A stretch of DNA of 10,766 nucleotides from Ventricola sp036297385 (GTDB taxonomy: Bacteria > Bacillota > Clostridia > Christensenellales > Aristaeellaceae), in NCBI GenBank assembly GCA_036297385.1, contig JAXJLD010000046.1, positions 1 through 10,766 on the forward strand. The letters are read 5' to 3'. The first letter of the stretch is position 1; each line of letters opens with the position of its first letter. Position numbers and translations under genes: made by a program. Below are positions 5,878 through 10,766 of the stretch, one piece after another. Below the pieces are notes generated by a model. It was not told the origin of the DNA, searched no databases, and saw only the letters and a list, made by a program, of their open reading frames with translations.

Positions 5878-6420
5878 ATGGAGTATTTACAGATTGGCGA
5901 AATCGTTCGTCCGCAGGGCATCCGGGGAGAGGTCAAGCTGCGCGCCATGAGCAGCGATCCGGAGCGCTATGCGCGGTTGGAGTGCGTATACCTGCTGATG
6001 AAGGGCGAATATACCCCGTATAAGGTGCTCAAGGGGCGCTGTGCTGCGGGCTTTGCGGTGCTGCAGCTGGAGGGTGTGCCGGATCGCAATGCGGCTGAAA
6101 CGCTGCGGGGCGTAAAGGTCTATGTGGATCGCGAGCACGCCATTGAACTGGATGAGGATGAGAACTTCGTCGCTGATCTGATCGGTCTGCGCGCTGTGGA
6201 TACGCAGGGGCAGGAGATCGGCACGCTGCGCGACGTACTCTGCCCCAACAGCATCTGTGATGTGTATGTCTTTGATACGCCGCGCGGCGAGATGATGATT
6301 CCGGCGCTTAAGCGCGTTGTGGCTGATGTACGTCTGGATGAGGGCGTTATCGTCCTGGATGAGGCGGTTCTGCCGGAGGTGGCCGTCTGGGAGGATGAGC
6401 CGGCGGAGCGTGACGAGTAA
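5878..6420 (+). CDS. rimM: Ribosome maturation factor RimM
   Basis: RimM helps assemble the 30S subunit head, binding S19 and helping 16S rRNA processing. This 180-residue protein has the N-terminal RimM domain with IGEIVRPQGIRGEVKL (6-21) and a C-terminal PRC-barrel from about 97, with DLIGLRAVDTQGQEIGTLRD (100-119), CDVYVF (127-132) and MIPALKRVV (140-148). The usual THGIRGE motif is PQGIRGE here. Length is normal, ending in an acidic tail. The start at 5878 is chosen for GAGAGGAG about 4 bases upstream. In most Bacillota trmD and rplS follow directly; here they do not, and an unknown exported protein gene begins 82 bases downstream. Confidence 0.96.
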   Translation: MEYLQIGEIVRPQGIRGEVKLRAMSSDPERYARLECVYLLMKGEYTPYKVLKGRCAAGFAVLQLEGVPDRNAAETLRGVKVYVDREHAIELDEDENFVADLIGLRAVDTQGQEIGTLRDVLCPNSICDVYVFDTPRGEMMIPALKRVVADVRLDEGVIVLDEAVLPEVAVWEDEPAERDE

Positions 6421-6502
6421 ACTTTGCGCAAAACGGGAAGAAAATGCCGAGTGAATTCGTCTTTATCACGGAGGGGACACGCGAAAGGCGAGGAGGTCAA
6501 CA

Positions 6503-7657
6503 GTGAAAAAAACGGGATGGGCGGCGCTGATGCTGACCGCGCTGCTGGGAAGCAGCACGGCGTTGGCGCAGACGCTGCCATCAAACAGCCTCTTTTCACC
6601 GGGTTTGTCCCGCATGGCGGAGCTGGAAACGACACGCCCTGTCGTTTCAGCAGAGGCCAGCATAGCGCTGGACGAGGCGATGTATGTGCGCGATCTGTCC
6701 GTGCTGTCTGATATGCTGGACGGGACGACGTTCGGCTATCGGAGCGATGGAAGCGGCGAAACGCTGAGCATTGTGCGCGGCGGCGAGACGCTGGGCGTGT
6801 ATGCGCTGCCTGAAAGCAAGACGTTTGACGCGCTGACGGAGCGTATGCTGGGGTGTGCCGTGCTTGAGCGCGTGGCGCTGTCGGATATTGCGGATTGGCT
6901 TGAAGGGCTTGCCCGAGGCGACGCGCTTGCACTGGGTTTTGTGGTCAGCGAACCGTTTGTACTGGAGCGCACACACTCTGACGACGGCACACGCCTGACC
7001 AAGATCCGCGTGTCCGGTGCAGTGGCACGCGAGGGAGAAGCAGCGTATCGGGTGGAGGGCTTTCTGCGCCAGCCGGCCGGACGTGCGCCCAAAGACACGT
7101 TTGAACTGACGTTTACGCAGGATGAAGAGAACCGCGTCGAGCTGCTGTACAGTGCGCTGCGGGAGAACGAAGTGGCGCAAAAGAACCGCGAGGGGACAAC
7201 CAGCGTGCGCACCACGCTTAAGGCGGCGGGCAAGCTGGCGGGGAGCGGATTTTCCAGTCGGCTGAATGTGACGATGACCAACCGCTGGACGGCGGACGGC
7301 GATGCGCTGAACGAACGCATCAGCGTGAAGGCTAGCCTTTCCCATGAGGATAAAACGCCCGGGAGGCGTATGCAGCGGCTCAACAGCGTGGATGCGGAAA
7401 CGGACAGCGTGCTGCGCCTGACGACCCGCGAACAGGATGAGGAACCCATTGTCCTGCGGGACGAGATGACATTCCGGGCGGCGTTTGATGAAAACACGCT
7501 GCTGGAAGGCAGTGCAAAGGTGAGCATCCGCATGGGCGATGCGGCAGAAGCACAAGAAGTGCAGGCCGTGCCGATTTCCATGGAAGCCATCCAAGCGCTG
7601 GCGCAGAGGCTGTATCCGCTGCTGAAAAACCCTATGACCGTCCGTGAGGGGCTGTAA
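6503..7657 (+). CDS. Exported protein of unknown function (384 residues)
   Basis: I do not recognise this family. The protein begins with a clear type I signal peptide: MKKTGW, a hydrophobic stretch to about residue 20, and a likely cleavage after ALA (22). There is no lipobox cysteine, no later membrane segment and no sortase motif, so it is probably released or held at the cell surface by other means. The mature part is acidic and polar. Residues 60-145 look mixed helix and strand, and from about 145 to 345 alternating polar/hydrophobic residues suggest a run of beta strands, for example TFELTFTQDEENRVELLYSA (199-218) and a strand-rich block at 321-345. A helix closes the chain (358-375, EAIQALAQRLYPLL). 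It starts at GTG with AGGAGG 6 bases upstream. No promoter or terminator is evident in the 82 bases after rimM, so it may be read from the upstream operon. The next gene also encodes an exported protein and follows after 34 bases. Confidence 0.8.
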   Translation: MKKTGWAALMLTALLGSSTALAQTLPSNSLFSPGLSRMAELETTRPVVSAEASIALDEAMYVRDLSVLSDMLDGTTFGYRSDGSGETLSIVRGGETLGVYALPESKTFDALTERMLGCAVLERVALSDIADWLEGLARGDALALGFVVSEPFVLERTHSDDGTRLTKIRVSGAVAREGEAAYRVEGFLRQPAGRAPKDTFELTFTQDEENRVELLYSALRENEVAQKNREGTTSVRTTLKAAGKLAGSGFSSRLNVTMTNRWTADGDALNERISVKASLSHEDKTPGRRMQRLNSVDAETDSVLRLTTREQDEEPIVLRDEMTFRAAFDENTLLEGSAKVSIRMGDAAEAQEVQAVPISMEAIQALAQRLYPLLKNPMTVREGL

Positions 7658-7691
7658 GCCGCGCGGATATGACGACATCAGGAGGTATTCT

Positions 7692-9437
7692 ATGAACAGA
7701 CGCATCGGTTCCCTGCTGCTCAGCGCGGCGATGCTGCTTACTCCGGGCGCTTCGCTGGCGGAGGCGGCTGCCGCGCCCAGCTATACGGCGGGCGAGCTGA
7801 CCACCACCGTCATTGGTGACAGCTATTCCGGCGGCAATCAGATCAATCTGGATGCGGCGCTGGGCGTTGTGCTTGAAGACGATGCGGCACAGACGGTTCG
7901 CGCGGCGGCCGAGCTGCTGGGGCTGAATCCGGATGAGGCCAAGGTAGAGAAGGTGATTCAGGCGGCGGCAAGGCTGCTGGATCAGTCTGCGCTGCATATG
8001 TCGTTTTACGATGACTTCGGAACGGCGCGCCTGCACGCGGAATGGGAGACGGACGGCGTGACGCTGCTGACGGCAGATGCGCTGCTTTACGAGGATGGCT
8101 CTGCGCAGCTGATGAGCAGCCTGACGGGCAAGCTCGTGCTGGCCATCCCGGCGCGTGAGCAGAGCGAATCTGTGTCGCTGGCAGATTATAATTTGGATGA
8201 TCCTGCACAGCTGGAGGCGTTCCGTGCGCTGCCTGCGGTGCAGCGCCTCCAGATTACCGGAAGCGATATGATTTCCCTGTTCATCAATCATTTGCTGGGC
8301 TGGGTGTCCTATATGCAGATGGACAACGATGGCGAGTTCTATGTCTTTGACGACACCTATCTGGAAGCGACGGAAAGCCGCGATCCTGTGGCGCAGCGGA
8401 TGCTGGGGACGATCAAGGCGGACAGCTTCACCACCCTGCTGTGGAATGTGGCGACGACGGTGGCCGATACGACCGGAGAATTCCAGCAGGCGCTGGCGGA
8501 TTTCCTGGCAGAGCGCGGCGTGACGCGCTATCAGGCCCGTATGTTTACAGACAGCCTGTTGACCGAGGAGACGATCGATCCGGCGACTGATTTTGTGCAG
8601 ACCTCGTACTACATCGTCGAGAACAAGGATGAATCCCCGATCCAGTACGATGATGTGTCCTACTTCTTCAAGAAGCTGCAAAAATCCGTGCAGCGTATCT
8701 GGGACAACAGCACGGCGAACATCATGGAGATGGACGTGAGCTATGACGATTTTGGCGGCATGGTGGGCTTTGATGCCCATGCGCCGCAGTTCACGACGCT
8801 GCTGCCCTACGAGGGCGACTTCACCTACTCCATCAAGACGGATGATAACTGGCAGCGCTTCCATACCGCGCACGGCGAGCTCCAGGTGTATAATGAGAAC
8901 CGGGTTGTTGGTGATCTGGATATGCAGCTGGGCGAGGATGTGGAAGGCCTGAAGCACAGCAGCTTGGAAGGCAAGCTGGATGTGCTGGACCAGAAGGCGG
9001 ACACGTCCCGCGGCATCGGCGTCCATTCCAACCTCGATTTTAAGGTGGAAGCGGGCGAGAATGGTCAGGAGAGCGAGACCTTTGAGGCGGGGCTGCTGCT
9101 CAACGCGCGTGAAAACGGTGAGGAAACCCCTGCGGTGGGTATGACGCTCAGCGGCATGACGACGGCGGAAACAGACCGGTTTGACATGAATGCCACGGCG
9201 GCGCTCATGGTGGATCAGGCTGGTGAACTGGTGGTGGATATGACGCTGGCGCAGGCGGAGTATGAGGAAATCCCATTTGCGGGCGGTCAGGCCATCGACG
9301 TAAAGACGATGGATGACGCGGCGAAGGAGACCATCAAGAGCGAAATCAAGGCGCAGGCTGCGAAGCTGGGCGTTAAGCTGGTGACCAAGCCGGGCGTGCT
9401 GGCTGATCTGCTGACTGTCTTTGGGCAGATGCTGTAA
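7692..9437 (+). CDS. Exported protein of unknown function (581 residues)
   Basis: I do not recognise this family. Residues 1-23 form a signal peptide (MNRR, hydrophobic core LLLSAAMLLTPGA, likely cleavage after SLA); no lipobox or other membrane anchor is visible. The mature protein is strongly acidic. Helical stretches occur at about 65-98 and 169-185, and the sequence YDDFG appears twice (106-110 and 351-355), each time before a strand-like stretch, so an internal duplication is possible. The second half (about 375-525) alternates polar and hydrophobic residues as in beta sheet, including HGELQVYNENRVVGDLDMQL (394-413), and ends with a helix (540-558) and a short tail. The overall plan resembles that of the preceding exported protein: signal peptide, mixed region, beta-rich region, closing helix. 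It starts at ATG with AGGAGGT 6 bases upstream; an open frame 16 codons longer overlaps the previous gene and lacks a site. A strong terminator follows. Confidence 0.82.
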   Translation: MNRRIGSLLLSAAMLLTPGASLAEAAAAPSYTAGELTTTVIGDSYSGGNQINLDAALGVVLEDDAAQTVRAAAELLGLNPDEAKVEKVIQAAARLLDQSALHMSFYDDFGTARLHAEWETDGVTLLTADALLYEDGSAQLMSSLTGKLVLAIPAREQSESVSLADYNLDDPAQLEAFRALPAVQRLQITGSDMISLFINHLLGWVSYMQMDNDGEFYVFDDTYLEATESRDPVAQRMLGTIKADSFTTLLWNVATTVADTTGEFQQALADFLAERGVTRYQARMFTDSLLTEETIDPATDFVQTSYYIVENKDESPIQYDDVSYFFKKLQKSVQRIWDNSTANIMEMDVSYDDFGGMVGFDAHAPQFTTLLPYEGDFTYSIKTDDNWQRFHTAHGELQVYNENRVVGDLDMQLGEDVEGLKHSSLEGKLDVLDQKADTSRGIGVHSNLDFKVEAGENGQESETFEAGLLLNARENGEETPAVGMTLSGMTTAETDRFDMNATAALMVDQAGELVVDMTLAQAEYEEIPFAGGQAIDVKTMDDAAKETIKSEIKAQAAKLGVKLVTKPGVLADLLTVFGQML

Positions 9438-9455
9438 GGAAAAATAGCATAATAA

Positions 9456-9500
9456 ACGGCGGCGGATGGCTTTTGCAAGCAATCCGCCGCCGTGTTTGTG
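9456..9500 (+). terminator. Strong hairpin terminator after the exported-protein pair
   Basis: A perfect 12-pair stem, ACGGCGGCGGAT (9456-9467) with ATCCGCCGCCGT (9482-9493), is extended inside by GCTT/AAGC around a TTGC loop after a G-A mismatch. The following T tract is short and broken (GTTTGTG). It lies 19 bases after the stop of the 581-residue protein and closes the operon. Confidence 0.8.
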
Positions 9501-9555
9501 CTGAATACGGTTTGGATGTCAAGAAACTTTATTCAGCGCGAAGCGGAGAAGGGGT

Positions 9556-9700
9556 TTGGGGATGAAATCCCCAAGCAGGGCTTGGGACGGCAGTCCCAAC
9601 GTATGATCGTGCGCAGCACGGTACACAAGGGACAGGGAGCGAAGCGATACCTGTCCCTGAACAAGCCAATTTTCACTGCGTATCATAGCGCGATGATGCG
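9556..9700. repeat. Row of compact hairpins in a noncoding stretch
   Basis: Five stem-loops follow one another: TTGGGGAT/ATCCCCAA with a GAA loop (9556-9574); TTGGGAC/GTCCCAA with a GGCA loop (9582-9599); CGTGC/GCACG with a GCA loop (9608-9620), extendable by two pairs; AGGGACAGG/CCTGTCCCT with a 13-base loop (9628-9658); and CGTATCAT with ATGATGCG around AGCGCG (9679-9700). All are close to perfect and spaced by 7-20 bases. This stretch has no believable gene on either strand. It could be a structured RNA, a stack of degenerate palindromic repeat units or a nonautonomous element remnant. The function is unknown. Confidence 0.6.
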
Positions 9701-9885
9701 AGTTTTCCGGAATCGCAGTTCCAACGGGAACCTCATCCGTGCTACCTACCCCAGAGGGGGAACGCGCTCCGCTGAGGCAAGAGGGACTGGGGGGGAGTTT
9801 CGATTCTCCCCCCAAGCCCCTCTTGACATCCCTTCCCCCCTGCAAACGATCAGGGCTGCGGCCCTGAACCCAAGGGGATGAGCGA
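9687..9885 (+). repeat. Dispersed intergenic repeat, copy 1
   Basis: This roughly 200-base segment recurs at 10587-10766, offset by almost exactly 900 bases at its left edge. The best-conserved parts are the left edge (AGCGCGATGATGCGAG here), the stretch GAACGCGCTCCGCTG, a G-run/C-run hairpin (GGGGGGAG 9790-9797 with CTCCCCCC 9806-9813), and CAAACGATCAGGGCTGCGG, which contains a CAGGGC/GCCCTG hairpin with a TGCG loop (9851-9866). By eye the right two thirds of the copies agree at roughly nine bases in ten. Neither copy has a credible reading frame. No target-site duplication or transposase is visible. Confidence 0.8.
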
Positions 9886-9967
9886 GGGGTGAGAGGAACA
9901 GCGGAGGGTGCAGGGATAATGGTCTTTTCTTGCGTTCTTGAATTTATCGAAAAACAATAAAAAAGGA

Positions 9968-9996
9968 TTGACAAACGATATGTTCGGGCGTATACT
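9968..9996 (+). promoter_or_regulatory. Promoter of the DUF2975 gene
   Basis: TTGACA (9968-9973) and TATACT (9991-9996) are separated by 17 bases, with an A-rich tract (9953-9964) just upstream that could act as an UP element. Transcription would start near 10003, on or just before the ribosome binding site, leaving an untranslated leader of only about 12 bases. Confidence 0.8.
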
Positions 9997-10014
9997 GTCC
10001 GCGAGGTGAAGATC

Positions 10015-10536
10015 ATGAGTATGAAGAAAACAAGCACAAAGAACCCTTCTATGTCGGTATTCACGGTGCTGCGTGTAGCGGCGGTGGCGGCAGGCGTGAT
10101 CGGTACGCTGCTGGCGCTCTGGCTGAGCGTGGCAGGCGTATCCGGGCTGACCTATGGCATTCAGGAAAGGCAGGCCGATATGATTGCGGCCTGCGTCACG
10201 GGGCTGGCGACGGTGTTGGCGGTTAGCATGGCATGCTGGCGTGCGCTGATCGTATTCATGCGCATGGTGGGGCGGCTGAAGATGGGAAGCGCCTTCACGG
10301 AGGAAAATGCGCAGGCGATGCGCACCATTGCCGCGATGATGGCGGTATGCGGCGCGGCGCTGCTGACGGCATTGGTGGTGCTGACGGTGATCTGCCGTGC
10401 GGAACTGCCCTTCATGCTGCTGGTGCTGGGGCTGTTGGGGCTGGCCTTTTGGGGTATGGGTCTGCTGGCATATGCGCTGGGATTGCTGGTGCGCCGCGCG
10501 GCGGATATTCAGCAGGAGAACGACCTGACCATCTGA
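10015..10536 (+). CDS. DUF2975 family membrane protein
   Basis: This 173-residue protein has four predicted membrane helices at about residues 15-42, 56-82, 102-127 and 131-158, short loops, and a cytoplasmic tail ending in DIQQENDLTI. The family's signature is the EN-D-LT tail together with the loop GSAFTEENAQAMRTIA (91-106), both present. DUF2975 proteins are usually encoded directly before a small XRE-type (YozG-like) regulator; their function is not established, though the pairing suggests membrane sensing or control of that regulator. Here no regulator follows: the gene ends and a repeat copy begins within 50 bases. The start at 10015 is chosen for GAGGTGA 5 bases upstream; an in-frame GTG at 10006 lies inside that site. 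The gene has its own promoter and sits between two copies of the intergenic repeat. Confidence 0.85.
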   Translation: MSMKKTSTKNPSMSVFTVLRVAAVAAGVIGTLLALWLSVAGVSGLTYGIQERQADMIAACVTGLATVLAVSMACWRALIVFMRMVGRLKMGSAFTEENAQAMRTIAAMMAVCGAALLTALVVLTVICRAELPFMLLVLGLLGLAFWGMGLLAYALGLLVRRAADIQQENDLTI

Positions 10537-10586
10537 TGAACGCGGCTTGAAACGGTTCCTGCGCTCAAATGCTTGATGCCGCGCGA

Positions 10587-10766
10587 AGCGCGACGATGCG
10601 AGTTTCCCGGGATCTGGAGCCTGCCGCGCCCGGTGGGGGGGAACGCGCTCCGCTGGGCCAGAGGGACTGGGGGGACTTTCGATTTTCCCCCCAAGCCCCT
10701 TCTTAACACCCTTTCCCCCCCTACAAACGATCAGGGCTGCGGCTCTGAACCCGAGGGGATGAGCGA
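10587..10766 (+). repeat. Dispersed intergenic repeat, copy 2 (cut by window end)
   Basis: This is the second copy of the repeat at 9687-9885, in the same orientation, about 19 bases shorter in its left third and running off the window. Its hairpins are kept: GGGGGGA (10669-10675) with TCCCCCC (10686-10692), and CAGGGC (10732-10737) with GCTCTG (10742-10747) around TGCG. In the latter, one C-to-T change still allows a G-U pair, which suggests selection on RNA folding. A small CGCGC/GCGCG hairpin (10580-10592) overlaps its left edge. Confidence 0.8.

Noticed and set aside
6503..7691. Lipoprotein status of the two exported proteins
   Set aside because: Neither signal peptide has a cysteine at the cleavage site, so a lipid anchor is not supported.
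7632..9482. Minus-strand open frame of 616 codons opposite the second exported protein
   Set aside because: The plus-strand frame has a signal peptide, a good ribosome binding site and a terminator; the antisense frame has a shadow-like composition and ends inside the upstream gene region.
9492..10064. Open frames of 129 (plus) and 181 (minus) codons across the hairpin and repeat region
   Set aside because: They read straight through a terminator, hairpins and the repeat. Translations of this kind arise from the repeat itself, and copy 2 does not preserve the frames.
9687..10766. CRISPR array or insertion sequence
   Set aside because: There are only two copies, about 900 bases apart with a gene between; no short regular repeat-spacer pattern, no transposase and no clear terminal inverted repeats are visible.

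Overview
The window looks like chromosome from a GC-rich member of Bacillota, most likely a gut-type Clostridia. The grounds are the ylxM-ffh-rpsP-khpA-rimM block, strong AGGAGG-type ribosome binding sites, near-consensus TTGACA/TATAAT promoters, and families typical of that group (TIGR04076, DUF3842, an ECF S component, DUF2975). The lineage is inferred from gene content; no rRNA or other phylogenetic marker was compared.

Left part, minus strand (75-1706): a TIGR04076-type cysteine-rich protein has its own promoter. It is followed by a DUF3842 protein and an ECF transporter S component, which share a second promoter and end at a strong terminator. The 68-base spacer before the S component can fold so that the S component's ribosome binding site is paired.

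Middle part, plus strand (1810-6420): a DMT/EamA transporter and a PAT/MnaT-like N-acetyltransferase overlap by ATGA, which suggests an exporter plus modifying-enzyme pair. A perfect promoter then starts the translation/secretion block: YlxM, Ffh (SRP GTPase), ribosomal protein S16, KhpA and RimM. The usual next genes of this block, trmD and rplS, are absent at this position.

Right part, plus strand (6503-9500): two exported proteins of unknown function (384 and 581 residues) stand directly after rimM and end at a very strong terminator. I do not recognise either family. They may be distantly related to each other, but that is only a by-eye impression.

Far right (9501-10766): a noncoding stretch with a row of compact hairpins is followed by a roughly 200-base repeat. 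A second copy of the repeat lies about 900 bases further on, and between the copies sits a DUF2975 membrane protein gene with its own promoter. The second copy is cut by the window end.

Nothing here is clearly a new defence or mobile system. The best leads are the repeat and hairpin region around the DUF2975 gene, the pair of unknown exported proteins in the place of trmD-rplS, and the structured leader of the ECF S gene.
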